The position numbers were made by a program, and so were the translations under genes. A stretch of DNA of 14,751 nt. Origin: CALLQB01 sp036479275 (lineage in GTDB: Bacteria; Actinomycetota; Acidimicrobiia; Acidimicrobiales; SHLQ01). The notes beneath the pieces are model-generated. The model was not told the DNA's origin. It ran no database searches and worked only from the letters and a program-made list of their open reading frames with translations. Shown in pieces: positions 7,427 through 14,725 of this stretch (position 1 is its first letter; the number at the start of each line of letters is the position of its first letter). The stretch lies in NCBI GenBank assembly GCA_965524675.1, contig CBERPN010000089.1, positions 1 to 14,751 of the forward strand, given 5' to 3'.

Positions 7427-8668
7427 TTGAGTCGCGGATCTGCCCAGCCCAGCAGCGCGCGCAGGGCACTCTCCGAACCTGCCTTCCAACGCATCTTTGT
7501 CGCATCTTTTCTTTCCAACACCGGGCGGTGGATGCAGACCGCAGCGCTTGGCGTTCTGGCATGGGAGCTAACCGAGTCGAGTGCATTTCTTGGGTTGATC
7601 GTGTTTGCCCAACTCGGCCCGCTCGCGGTCATCAGCCTGATCGGCGGGTCGCTCGCCGACTCAGCGGACCGCCGCCGCCTTCTCATCAGCACCCAAGTCT
7701 GGCAAATGATGTGGACCTTCGCGCTCGCGGCGTTAGTGCTAGACGACAACATCGCCCCCGGATTATTGGTGGCGTTGGTTTTCGTGATGGGTCTCGCCCA
7801 GGGAATCTTCGCACCTACCTTTACGTCGGTTCTGCCAGCCTTGGCGGGCGAGGGCAACCTCGTCGCCGCGATCTCACTCAACTCGACCCAGATGAACGCG
7901 TCCCGGGTAATCGGACCAGCGATCGGCGGCTGGCTAACCAGCAAAGTCGGCTTCGCTGAGGTTTTTGCTGTGAATGCCATCACCTACCTCTTTGTCATAC
8001 TTGCCCTTTGGTTCACGCAACTTCCGTCGCCGACGGCCAAAGTCCGCTCGCTATCCGCCCGGCTCTTTGGAGGTTTCAAACTGGCACGGATTGCCCCTCA
8101 AGTTGGACGACCCATGGTTGCGATGGCCGGGTTCTCCCTGCTCTGCCTGCCCTTCATTGGACAACTCCCCGCCATTGCTGAGATCAATCTTGGGGTGGAT
8201 GCAACCAGTTCAAGCTACGGATACTTCTACGCGGCGTTCGGGCTAGGTGCGCTCGCGGGAGCCCTTTTGGTAGGCACCGTCTTGGTCAACTATCCCCGAG
8301 GTCGAGTCGCTCGCGGCACCCTTGTTGGCTTCGCCGGTGCGCTCGCCTGGTTGGCGGTGACCGAGGACATCCAGGTTGCCTACTACGCCGTATTCACAGT
8401 TGGCCTGTTCTACTTTGTGCTGCCAACAATCCTGAGCACCATGTGGCAAGAGCACGTCGACGAGACCGTCCGTGGCCGGGTAGCTGCGGTGTGGGTGCTG
8501 TCGTTCGGCGGCACCGTACCGTTCGCCAACATCATCGCAGGCCCAATCGTCGAGCTGACCTCGCTAACGACAGTTCTATTCGGCGGGGTCATCGGCGCGC
8601 TGTTTCTCGCCGCCACTCTGCGCTTCGTTCCCGGACCCGTAGTAGGCGAGGAACTAATCCCCGACTGA
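7427..8668 (+). CDS. MFS exporter (MFS_3 / EntS-like transmembrane secretion effector family)
   Basis: The 413-residue protein has about 12 hydrophobic segments and a typical MFS_3 N-terminus: AFQRIFVASFLSNTGRWMQ (19-37) leads into helix 1, and the loop GGSLADSADRRR (73-84) matches the conserved G-x-L-A-D-R-x-x-RR motif between helices 2 and 3. RVIGPAIGGWL matches helix 5. Relatives export siderophores, macrolides or other small molecules by proton antiport at the inner membrane. The divergent P450 suggests export of a product, or protection from a substrate, but that is inference. The TTG start has no RBS; the N-terminus from LSEPAFQ onward is secure, and translation may be coupled to the short frame at 7401. 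It ends before a repeat-containing spacer shared with a convergent ligase gene. Confidence 0.9.
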   Translation: MSRGSAQPSSARRALSEPAFQRIFVASFLSNTGRWMQTAALGVLAWELTESSAFLGLIVFAQLGPLAVISLIGGSLADSADRRRLLISTQVWQMMWTFALAALVLDDNIAPGLLVALVFVMGLAQGIFAPTFTSVLPALAGEGNLVAAISLNSTQMNASRVIGPAIGGWLTSKVGFAEVFAVNAITYLFVILALWFTQLPSPTAKVRSLSARLFGGFKLARIAPQVGRPMVAMAGFSLLCLPFIGQLPAIAEINLGVDATSSSYGYFYAAFGLGALAGALLVGTVLVNYPRGRVARGTLVGFAGALAWLAVTEDIQVAYYAVFTVGLFYFVLPTILSTMWQEHVDETVRGRVAAVWVLSFGGTVPFANIIAGPIVELTSLTTVLFGGVIGALFLAATLRFVPGPVVGEELIPD

Positions 8669-8680
8669 TTGCAACCATTG

Positions 8681-8737
8681 GCCTCCAGCCGGGCCGTTGC
8701 CACGGAGGCGCCGCAACGCCCCGGAAACCCGCCGGGC
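8681..8737. terminator. GC-rich hairpins after the MFS gene
   Basis: Two hairpins occur in a row, GCCTCC (8681-8686) with GGAGGC (8704-8709) and GCCCCGG (8718-8724) with CCGGGC (8732-8737), starting 12 bp after the stop. They could end transcription from either strand, but no T-run is present. Confidence 0.35.
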
Positions 8738-8787
8738 AGCCAAAGCGCCGTAAGACGGAGGGCGCCAACCCGTAGCCTGAACCCCGC

Positions 8788-8818
8788 GGCCTGCGTGACC
8801 GGGGAACCCCAGCCAACA
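8788..8818. repeat. 31-bp direct repeat, copy 1
   Basis: It begins GGCCTGCGTGACC and ends AGCCAACA. It matches copy 2 at 8914-8944 at 30 of 31 positions, with a period of 126 bp. Confidence 0.8.
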
Positions 8819-8913
8819 ACGCGATCTAGTAGCCCGCCGCGCCAGCAAGGGCGAGTTTACAAAGCCAACAAACATAGCGCAGCGCCGGAGCCGAAGGCGG
8901 AGAAAAGCAATAG

Positions 8914-8944
8914 GGCCTGCGTGACCGGGGAACGCCAGCCAACA
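8914..8944. repeat. 31-bp direct repeat, copy 2
   Basis: It differs from copy 1 by a single base (C to G in the AACGCC part). It ends 5 bp before the stop of the acyl-CoA ligase gene. Confidence 0.8.
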
Positions 8945-8949
8945 GAACT

Positions 8950-10620
8950 TCAGTCGATATAGAGATCGCGGAGTTCTCGCTTGACGATCTTCCCCGACGC
9001 GTTTCGAGGCAACGATTCGTTTACCACTTTGACGATTGCCGGAACCTTGAACTTGGCCAACCGCTCACCCACGAACGCTTGTAGTTCGCCAGCCGACAGG
9101 GCTTCGCCCTCTTTCACCATTACGTGACACGCAAGGTCCTCGCCCAGCCGTTCATCGGGAATGCCGAACACAGCCACCTCATAAACGGCGGGGTGTTCAT
9201 AAATCGCCGCTTCAACCTCGGCGCAGTAAATGTTCTCGCCAGCACGAAGCACCATGTCCTTGGCTCGATCGCTTACGTACACGAAGCCTTCGTCGTCGAT
9301 GTGGCCAATATCGCCTGAGCGAAGCCAGCCATCGACGATCGTCTCAGCGGTCGCCTCGGGCCGGTTCCAATAGCCCTTGATTAGCGATGGACCCTTGAAC
9401 CAAATCTCGCCAGTCTCGCCGGTTTCCAGTTCGTTGCCATCGAAATCGGTGATGCGGATTTCCATAATCGGGATGGTTCTCCCCGTGGAAGTTGGCCGCG
9501 CGAGGAAGTCATTTCCGGCGTTCTGGGGGCCATAAGCATTGGTTTCGGTCATGCCGTAGCCAAGCCCAGGGCGCCCCTTGGAGAAGTTGTCCTCGATTCG
9601 TTTGACCAGCTCGGGGGGCATCGGGGCTCCACCGCCGCCGACCGAACGCAACGAAGATGTGTCACGTTCGGCAAACGTTGAGGCCTCGAGCATGTCCCAA
9701 CACATCGTTGGCACACCAACAAAGTTGGTTACTTGTTCCCGTTCGATGAGCTCCAACGCTCGGTCGGGATCCCAGCGGTGGGTCATCACCAACTTGGCGC
9801 CGCCAACAAATGAGCCAAGCATCACCGGGACGAGACCGGTCACATGAAAGAGCGGAACTGGCAGCATGAATGCTGTTTTGGCTTGGGTTGGGTCGACAAC
9901 ATCTGGGTCGATCAGTTGACCTACCTGGGCTCGTGCCGCGAACGACAGCAACGACGACAACACAGCACGGTGGCTACTAACCGCTCCCTTGGGCTGGCCG
10001 GTAGTGCCCGAGGTGTACAGGATCGTCATGTTGTCGTCGGGCTCGATAGTCACTTCGGGCATAGTGGCGTCGTTGGTGAGGACATCGTCGAGGTGCACCA
10101 CATCGTCGGCTAACGCTCCGGCACCCCGAACCACAATTACCTGGGCCTCGATGGCGCCGTCTGGGGCCTGGCGCATTCGAGCGAATCGATCCTCGTCGGC
10201 AAAGACAACCCTCGCGCCGCAATCGTCTAGCGCAAAAACAAGCTCGTCGGTTTGCCACCATGCGTTCAGCGGAACCGCTACCGCCCCGATCGACACGATC
10301 CCGACGAAGGTTGAAACCCATTCGGGAAAGTTGCGCATCGCTATTGCCACACGCTCGCCTGGTTGCACTCCGTAGTTGTCGAGCAGCAGGTGACCTATCT
10401 GCGCTGCGTGAGACAGAACCGCAGGCATGGCCCAGCGCTCGTCTTCGTACACGATGAAGTCGTCGCTGCGTCCGGCTGCCAACTCAAACAAGGCGCGAAC
10501 GTTGGGCGGGGTTCCCGCAAATACATTTGTGGGGACGCCTTCAACCTCGGTCTCGAGGATCTCAAACATCGTGCCTGGGGCGCAGACCGCGTCACACGCC
10601 TCTTGATATGTCATCGTCAT
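8950..10620 (-). CDS. Acyl-CoA synthetase (AMP-forming fatty-acid/carboxylate-CoA ligase)
   Basis: The 556-residue protein is a full-length adenylate-forming ligase that activates a carboxylic acid with ATP to acyl-AMP and then to acyl-CoA. Motifs run in order: P-loop TSGTTGQPKG (203-212), YGMTETN (355-361), GWLRSGDIG (431-439) with the ATP-ribose Asp, the hinge RAKDMVLRAGENIY (452-465), and PRNASGK (538-544) with catalytic Lys544. The C-terminal domain (ERLAKFKVP) is typical of the medium/long-chain FadD branch, but chain length cannot be told. It is the last gene of a minus-strand operon after the dienelactone hydrolase and the selenoprotein; 59 bp separate it from the latter. A second ATG two codons in (10614) is an alternative start; no strong RBS is seen for either. 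Confidence 0.93.
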   Translation of the reverse strand: MTMTYQEACDAVCAPGTMFEILETEVEGVPTNVFAGTPPNVRALFELAAGRSDDFIVYEDERWAMPAVLSHAAQIGHLLLDNYGVQPGERVAIAMRNFPEWVSTFVGIVSIGAVAVPLNAWWQTDELVFALDDCGARVVFADEDRFARMRQAPDGAIEAQVIVVRGAGALADDVVHLDDVLTNDATMPEVTIEPDDNMTILYTSGTTGQPKGAVSSHRAVLSSLLSFAARAQVGQLIDPDVVDPTQAKTAFMLPVPLFHVTGLVPVMLGSFVGGAKLVMTHRWDPDRALELIEREQVTNFVGVPTMCWDMLEASTFAERDTSSLRSVGGGGAPMPPELVKRIEDNFSKGRPGLGYGMTETNAYGPQNAGNDFLARPTSTGRTIPIMEIRITDFDGNELETGETGEIWFKGPSLIKGYWNRPEATAETIVDGWLRSGDIGHIDDEGFVYVSDRAKDMVLRAGENIYCAEVEAAIYEHPAVYEVAVFGIPDERLGEDLACHVMVKEGEALSAGELQAFVGERLAKFKVPAIVKVVNESLPRNASGKIVKRELRDLYID

Positions 10621-10679
10621 AGCAAGGCGTTGTAGCAGTTATTGGCGCCGTGCGCTTTGTTGCAGACGAATTGTGGTTC

Positions 10680-11156
10680 CTATCTAGACTTGTCGAAGAC
10701 GACTTTCTTCAAGACATCGTTGGCTGTCAAACGGCCGATCGGGCCACTCGAGTACACCGAGTTGACTATCTCGCCAGCCGGGTTCAGTAGGAATCCGGTC
10801 GCGTGCAGAAAGGTACGATCGCCGGTTTGCAGTCGTGCTCCAGTGGACTCGGCGACCGCTGGCCCGTCGAGTTCGGCGATGGTCTTTACGTACCCCAGCC
10901 GTAAGCCTGATGCGAGGGCGCTGGCATCGTCGACGCTGTCGACCGATGCGGCGACGACTGTGATTCCCTCCTGCTTGAGCAGCATGGCATTGGTGTCGAA
11001 GTCAACCAACTGTTGACGACAGTATGGTCACCAGTGTCCGCGGTAAAAGAGCACCACCGACCATCCGCCCGATGTCAGGTCTGCAATTGATACCGGCTCG
11101 CCGTCGAGATTCTTGCCGTCAATCTCTGGAAGTTGTTCGCCATTAGCCAAGGTCAT
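10680..11156 (-). CDS. Peroxiredoxin-like (AhpC/TSA-type thiol oxidoreductase) selenoprotein with UxxC motif
   Basis: Read through the UGA at 11028-11030, this is a 158-residue thioredoxin-fold protein. VVLFYRGHW leads straight into U43-P-Y-C46-R-Q-Q-L. In relatives this segment reads RGxWCPYCRxQL, so UGA stands exactly where the attacking Cys belongs and the second Cys (C46) is intact. The rest fits the peroxiredoxin-like family (GITVVAASVD; ATGFLLNPAGEIV), and the length is normal for it. A hairpin 16 nt after the UGA fits a bacterial SECIS. The protein probably reduces peroxides or disulfides with a selenenyl-sulfide intermediate. Read naively, the gene would be called as a 109-residue fragment starting at the TTG at 11009, losing the active site. 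The ATG at 11156 lies 27 bp after the stop of the dienelactone hydrolase gene and has no clear RBS, suggesting coupled translation in that operon. The alternative is a nonsense mutation, which the hairpin and intact frame argue against. Confidence 0.87.
10994..11021 (-). promoter_or_regulatory. Putative bacterial SECIS element
   Basis: On the mRNA, the upper stem GUCAAC (11017-11012) pairs with GUUGAC (11006-11001) around the loop AGUUG. A lower 4-bp stem (UGUC 11021-11018 with GACA 10997-10994) is separated by a 3-nt bulge on the 3' side. Sixteen nt lie between the UGA and the loop, and a G is the second loop base; as I recall it, the bacterial SECIS model asks for a small apical loop 16 or more nt after UGA with a G in its first two positions. 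The hairpin lies in coding sequence directly after the Sec codon. Confidence 0.7.
11028..11030 (-). other. UGA codon predicted to encode selenocysteine
   Basis: The TGA falls between Trp42 and Pro44 in RGHW-U-PYC, at the conserved redox Cys position, with the frame open on both sides. Confidence 0.82.
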
Positions 11157-11183
11157 GTCGACATCATGGCTCGTCAGCCGAAG

Positions 11184-11918
11184 CTACGCGAGTTCAGACT
11201 CGAACAGAGCCAGGGTTCGGGTCCACGAGACACTGGCTGCTGTTTCGTGATAGGTGGCGTAGCCGGGCCACGAGAACCCGTGGTCGGCTCCCTCGAAGAT
11301 CTCCACCGACACCTTGCTTAGCGGCTCGACCGCGTCGAAGAAACGCTGGTGCATTTCGATCGACTGAATCTTGTCGGCGTCGCCGATGCCGATATATAGC
11401 GAGCCTTTGAGTTCGGCGGCGGTTAGGTGTGGCGAATCGGGCTCGTCATCGGCCAAGAACGACGGGTGCCATGTGGCCCCCGCTACAAACTGATCGGGGA
11501 ATCGCATCATCGTGCGAAAGACCGCACGTGCTCCTAGACAAAACCCGATACAGCCGAGCTTGTCGTCGGCACCTGTTCCGAGAACCTTTAGCGCGCCGTC
11601 GAGGTCTCCCTGGATTCCGTCGTCGGTAAGCGAACCGAGAAGCTCATAGATGCGGTCGCGCTTACTCGGATCGGCGTCGACATCTGCTGGCTCGAACCCG
11701 ATCATCCTGCCTTGACGATGGTAGAGATCGGGTATCGCAACCACGTAGCCAACCTCGGCCAAGCGGTTGGCAAACTCGTGGATTGCGTCGCGGATGCCCG
11801 GTGCGTCGTGAAAGATGACGACGTTGGGCCAAGCTCCATCGGCGACGGGGCGCTTGAGCAGGACGGCCATCTCGCCGTCCGCTGTTGTTGTTTCGACTAT
11901 CTCTTCGGAGATTTCCAT
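11184..11918 (-). CDS. Dienelactone hydrolase family protein
   Basis: This 244-residue alpha/beta hydrolase carries the family's Cys nucleophile elbow GFCLG (125-129, C127), an acidic residue after strand 7 (GIGDAD, D180), and the His in DHGFSWPG (H213). The spacing is right for the Cys-Asp-His triad of dienelactone hydrolase (carboxymethylenebutenolidase). VVIFHDAPGIRD (33-44) is the oxyanion-loop segment. True dienelactone hydrolases act in chloroaromatic breakdown, but many family members cleave other esters or lactones, and no aromatic-ring genes are nearby. It is the first gene of the minus-strand operon with the selenoprotein and the acyl-CoA ligase. TAGCTT 6 nt before the ATG suggests a leaderless transcript. 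It diverges from the solute-binding-fold gene with only 33 bp between starts. Confidence 0.9.
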   Translation of the reverse strand: MEISEEIVETTTADGEMAVLLKRPVADGAWPNVVIFHDAPGIRDAIHEFANRLAEVGYVVAIPDLYHRQGRMIGFEPADVDADPSKRDRIYELLGSLTDDGIQGDLDGALKVLGTGADDKLGCIGFCLGARAVFRTMMRFPDQFVAGATWHPSFLADDEPDSPHLTAAELKGSLYIGIGDADKIQSIEMHQRFFDAVEPLSKVSVEIFEGADHGFSWPGYATYHETAASVSWTRTLALFESELA

Positions 11919-11924
11919 GTTGTG

Positions 11925-11930
11925 AAGCTA
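11925..11930 (-). promoter_or_regulatory. -10 box of a probable leaderless promoter (dienelactone hydrolase operon)
   Basis: TAGCTT on the minus strand, 6 nt, then ATG at 11918. There is no Shine-Dalgarno upstream of the start. Confidence 0.45.
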
Positions 11931-11939
11931 GTCGCGGCG

Positions 11940-11945
11940 TATCGT
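11940..11945 (+). promoter_or_regulatory. -10 box of a probable leaderless promoter (solute-binding-fold operon)
   Basis: TATCGT, 6 nt, then GTG at 11952. No Shine-Dalgarno is present. Only 9 bp separate it from the opposite -10 box, so the two promoters overlap. Confidence 0.45.
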
Positions 11946-11951
11946 CATTGC

Positions 11952-12698
11952 GTGAGCATTGCATCTCCATCACCCACAGCTGTCGCAGCGTTGGCACCCA
12001 GCGGCGTGTTGCGCGCTGCAATCAACCTCAGCAACTTCTTGTTGGTTTCTAACGTCGGCGACGCTGGCATTCCCAAAGGTGTCTCTCCGGGAATGGCCCA
12101 CGCTCTCGCAGAGCGACTCGGTGTTGAAATTGAGTTTCTAACATTCGACTCTCCGGGCGAACTCGCCGACGCTGCGCAGTCAGGTTCATGGGATATTGGC
12201 AACATCGGCGCCGAGCCAGCCCGCGCCGAACACATTGCTTTCACCAATGCATACGCCGAAATCGAATGCACCTATTTGCTACCGGCCGGCTCGCCTATTA
12301 CCTCGTTCGACGAAGTCGATCAACCCGGAGTTCGAATCTCGGTGAAGTCGCGTGCCGCCTACGCACTGTGGCTCGAACGCAATCTCGCCCATGGAGAGCT
12401 GGTGCAAACCGAAACCCTCGATTCATCGCTCGAGACGTTCGTCGATCAGAAACTCGACGCCCTCGCCGGACTGCGGCCACGGTTGAACTCTGATCTCAAG
12501 ACGTTGCCCGGCGCGTCGATCCTCGACGGTAGCTTTACCGCTGTCCAGCAGGCCATCGGAACTCCACGGAACCGCGACCAGGCCGGTATCGATTTCTTGA
12601 CCGACTTTGTCGAGCATGCCAAGGCCAGCGGCCTCGTCGCCAACCTGATCGATACCTACGAGGTAGTCGGACTCTCAGTAGCCCCAACGAAAGAATGA
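11952..12698 (+). CDS. Solute-binding-fold protein (SBP family 3-like) without signal peptide
   Basis: From the GTG at 11952 the protein has 248 residues and the layout of ABC transporter family 3 substrate-binding proteins: VLRAAINLSNFLLV (19-32) starts lobe 1, GVSPGMAHALAERLGV (43-58) follows, then DIGNIGAEPARAEHIAFTNAYAE (81-103) and the crossover FDEVDQPGVRISVKS (about 119-133). There is no signal peptide or lipobox, and the N-terminus begins straight at the fold, so it is probably cytoplasmic: an intracellular binding or sensing protein, or an enzyme on this fold. No ABC permease or ATPase genes are near. The frame is open upstream to 11712, but that part overlaps the divergent hydrolase antisense and is not protein-like. 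Its stop overlaps the next start by ATGA, so it is coupled to the CoA transferase. Confidence 0.82.
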   Translation: MSIASPSPTAVAALAPSGVLRAAINLSNFLLVSNVGDAGIPKGVSPGMAHALAERLGVEIEFLTFDSPGELADAAQSGSWDIGNIGAEPARAEHIAFTNAYAEIECTYLLPAGSPITSFDEVDQPGVRISVKSRAAYALWLERNLAHGELVQTETLDSSLETFVDQKLDALAGLRPRLNSDLKTLPGASILDGSFTAVQQAIGTPRNRDQAGIDFLTDFVEHAKASGLVANLIDTYEVVGLSVAPTKE

Positions 12699-13843
12699 GT
12701 GGGTCGAAACCGCTGGAAGGTCTGCTCGTCGTAGCGGTCGAGCAGGCGGTGGCTGCGCCGTTCTGCACAGCAAGATTGTCTGACGCAGGTGCACGGGTTA
12801 TCAAGATCGAGCGAGCCAGCGGAGACTTCGCGCGCGGTTACGACACCGCTGCGCACGGCGAAAGTTCTTACTTCGTGTGGACCAACCACGGTAAAGAATC
12901 GGTAGTTCTCGATATCAAGGCACCCGACGACGCGGCGCTGCTGCATCGTATTATCGCGGTTGCCGACGTATTTGTTCAGAACCTCGCGCCGGGCGCACTG
13001 GAGCGGGCTGGCTTTGGCTCAGACGCACTTCGGGAAGCTAATCAACAGTTAATCACCTGCGACATCTCAGGCTACGGCGAAGCCCCGGGAGTTGCCGAGA
13101 AGAAGGCCTACGACCTCTTAGTTCAGGCCGAAAGCGGTCTAGTAGACATCTCGGGCGGGGTTGACGAGCTTGGACGAATCGGCGTATCGATCTGCGACAT
13201 CGGAGCAGGTATGACGGCTCACTCCGCGATTCTTGAAGCGATAATTCAGCGCTCGATTTCCGGCATCGGTTCAGGGGTGCGGATATCGCTATTCGACGTC
13301 GCCGCCGAATGGATGACTGTGCCCTTAGTGCAGCACGAATACGGAGGCGCCGGGCCGAAGCGAGTGGGGCTCCGGCACCCGACCATCATGCCGTACGGGG
13401 CTTACGCCACATCCGAAGGCGCCCTGACCCTGATTTCGATTCAGAACGAGCGCGAGTGGCAACGACTGTGTGTCGAGGTTCTAAACCGAACCGACCTGGC
13501 CACAGATCCTCGCTTCGATTCCAACTCCAAGCGTGTCGAGAACCGGGCCACACTTGAAGATGAGCTCACAAGAATCATCGGGGCACTCGACAAAGCTGGC
13601 TTGGTCCGAAGGTTGGATGAGGCTTCGATCGCCTACGGATCGGTAAACGACCTTGGCGACCTGAGCGAGCACGTGGCGCTACGTCGACGGTCGATATCGA
13701 CCTCGTCAAACAATGAGGTCTTGTTGCCGGCTCATCCGGTCCGGTGGAGTAGCGAGGAACTTACAGATACCTCCTCAGTCGTTCCAGTCCTTGGGGCCGA
13801 CAGCGAACGAATTCGAGCAGAGTTTTCTGCTGATGACGAGTAA
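12695..13843 (+). CDS. Family III CoA transferase (CaiB/BaiF)
   Basis: The 382-residue protein shows the family III pattern: a start PLEGLLVVAVEQAVAAPFCT (6-25), GARVIKIER (32-40), the NHGKESVVLDIK segment (64-75), the FVQNLAPGALERAGFG block (93-108), and YDLLVQAESG (139-148), in which D140 aligns with the catalytic Asp that forms the acyl-anhydride and CoA-thioester intermediate. Such enzymes move CoA between carboxylic acids, or racemise 2-methylacyl-CoA in the related Amacr group. Substrates cannot be assigned, but the downstream MaoC-like hydratase recalls the pairing of mesaconyl-CoA transferase and hydratase in the 3-hydroxypropionate bi-cycle, one possibility among several. The ATG overlaps the previous stop by 4 bp (ATGA), and the hydratase starts 2 bp after its stop. 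Confidence 0.92.
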   Translation: MSGSKPLEGLLVVAVEQAVAAPFCTARLSDAGARVIKIERASGDFARGYDTAAHGESSYFVWTNHGKESVVLDIKAPDDAALLHRIIAVADVFVQNLAPGALERAGFGSDALREANQQLITCDISGYGEAPGVAEKKAYDLLVQAESGLVDISGGVDELGRIGVSICDIGAGMTAHSAILEAIIQRSISGIGSGVRISLFDVAAEWMTVPLVQHEYGGAGPKRVGLRHPTIMPYGAYATSEGALTLISIQNEREWQRLCVEVLNRTDLATDPRFDSNSKRVENRATLEDELTRIIGALDKAGLVRRLDEASIAYGSVNDLGDLSEHVALRRRSISTSSNNEVLLPAHPVRWSSEELTDTSSVVPVLGADSERIRAEFSADDE

Positions 13844-13845
13844 GG

Positions 13846-14700
13846 ATGAGCCCTGTGGAACCAAGCAACGAGATCGACGTGCTCGAAGGTTGGGTAGGTC
13901 GTAGCGAATCAACCTCCGACATCATGACCGCCCCCTGGGCGCGGCTAATGCAACAAACTCTCGACCGTGAGGCAACGTTGGTCGACGGCGACCCCTTGCC
14001 CCCGTTGTGGCATTGGATCTACTTCTTATCCTCGGTTCCAATAAGCGAGGTCGGGCGCGACGGACATCGGTCCCGCGGTGGGTTTCTTCCACCCGTCGCC
14101 TTGCCAAGGCGAATGTGGGCTGGCGGGCGCCTTAGGTTCGACGAACCAATTCGTATTGGCGATCGGGTCGACAAGACCTCGACAATTTCGGCGGTAACGA
14201 TGAAGCAAGGCAGCTCCGGCCAACTCTGCTTTGTGACAGTCACCCATGAGCTGACGGTCGACGGAACGACCTGCGTCAGCGAGGAGCAAGACCTCGTCTA
14301 CCGAGAAGACCCAAATCCAGAGAGCCCTGCGCCCGCAAGTAAGCCAGCACCTGACGGCGCCCAGTGGCAGAGAACAATAGAGCCGAGCGAGGTCCAACTA
14401 TTTCGGTACTCCGCGCTCACCTTCAACAGTCACCGAATCCACTACGACCGCGACTACTGCCGCGATGTCGAAGGCTACCCGGGCTTGCTATTTCACGGGC
14501 CGTTCACAGCGACCCTGCTCGTCGACCTAGCCGTCTCGAACAACCCAAACCCGCTCAGAGAGTTCTCGTTCCGAGCGGTGGCCCCTCTGTTCGATACCGA
14601 AACCTTCACGATTCGAGGCCGCGTCGATGGCGAGAGTTCGATCGTCTGGGCCGAGACAGCCAACGGATCGCTAGCCATGACGGCCGAGGCAGCCTTTTAG
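13846..14700 (+). CDS. Double-hotdog MaoC-like / FAS1-like acyl-CoA hydratase (mesaconyl-C4-CoA hydratase-like)
   Basis: The 284-residue protein has two hotdog halves: an N-terminal FAS1-like dehydratase half (about 1-155) and a C-terminal half (about 175-284). LTFNSHRIHYD (191-201) in the C-terminal half is the hydratase-2 motif with the active-site His, and GLLFHGP (213-219) closes it. This is the layout of the mesaconyl-C4-CoA hydratase type; relatives hydrate or dehydrate short branched enoyl-CoAs. The ATG is preceded by TAAGG from the end of the CoA transferase gene, giving a minimal RBS. Together with that gene it likely forms a CoA-activation then hydration step in carboxylic acid use. 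The stop is TAG at 14698-14700 and no further gene starts before the window ends. Confidence 0.88.
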   Translation: MSPVEPSNEIDVLEGWVGRSESTSDIMTAPWARLMQQTLDREATLVDGDPLPPLWHWIYFLSSVPISEVGRDGHRSRGGFLPPVALPRRMWAGGRLRFDEPIRIGDRVDKTSTISAVTMKQGSSGQLCFVTVTHELTVDGTTCVSEEQDLVYREDPNPESPAPASKPAPDGAQWQRTIEPSEVQLFRYSALTFNSHRIHYDRDYCRDVEGYPGLLFHGPFTATLLVDLAVSNNPNPLREFSFRAVAPLFDTETFTIRGRVDGESSIVWAETANGSLAMTAEAAF

Positions 14701-14725
14701 AGGCGCACGACTGATCCGCTCGATC

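Larger units (their letters stand above)
8669..8949. other. 281-bp convergent spacer with hairpins and repeats
   Basis: No gene is supported here. The left part has several GC-rich hairpins: GCCTCC/GGAGGC at 8681-8709, GCCCCGG/CCGGGC at 8718-8737, and a CGT-AAG-ACG hairpin flanked by GCGC near 8745-8764. The right part has the two 31-bp repeats listed separately, and AGCCAACA occurs three times (8811, 8863, 8937). No T-tract is present, so a classic intrinsic terminator is missing although two genes end here. Confidence 0.6.

Noticed and set aside
8788..8944. The two 31-bp repeats as a CRISPR array
   Set aside because: There are only two copies with a 95-bp interval, and no cas genes or regular spacers.
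10680..11009. Redoxin fragment starting at the TTG at 11009 as the true gene
   Set aside because: It would begin after the active-site motif and lose the first strands of the fold; the read-through frame to ATG 11156 is far more consistent.
11712..11951. 80-codon N-terminal extension of the solute-binding-fold gene
   Set aside because: It lies antisense within the dienelactone hydrolase gene; the fold begins after the GTG at 11952, which has a fitting -10 box.
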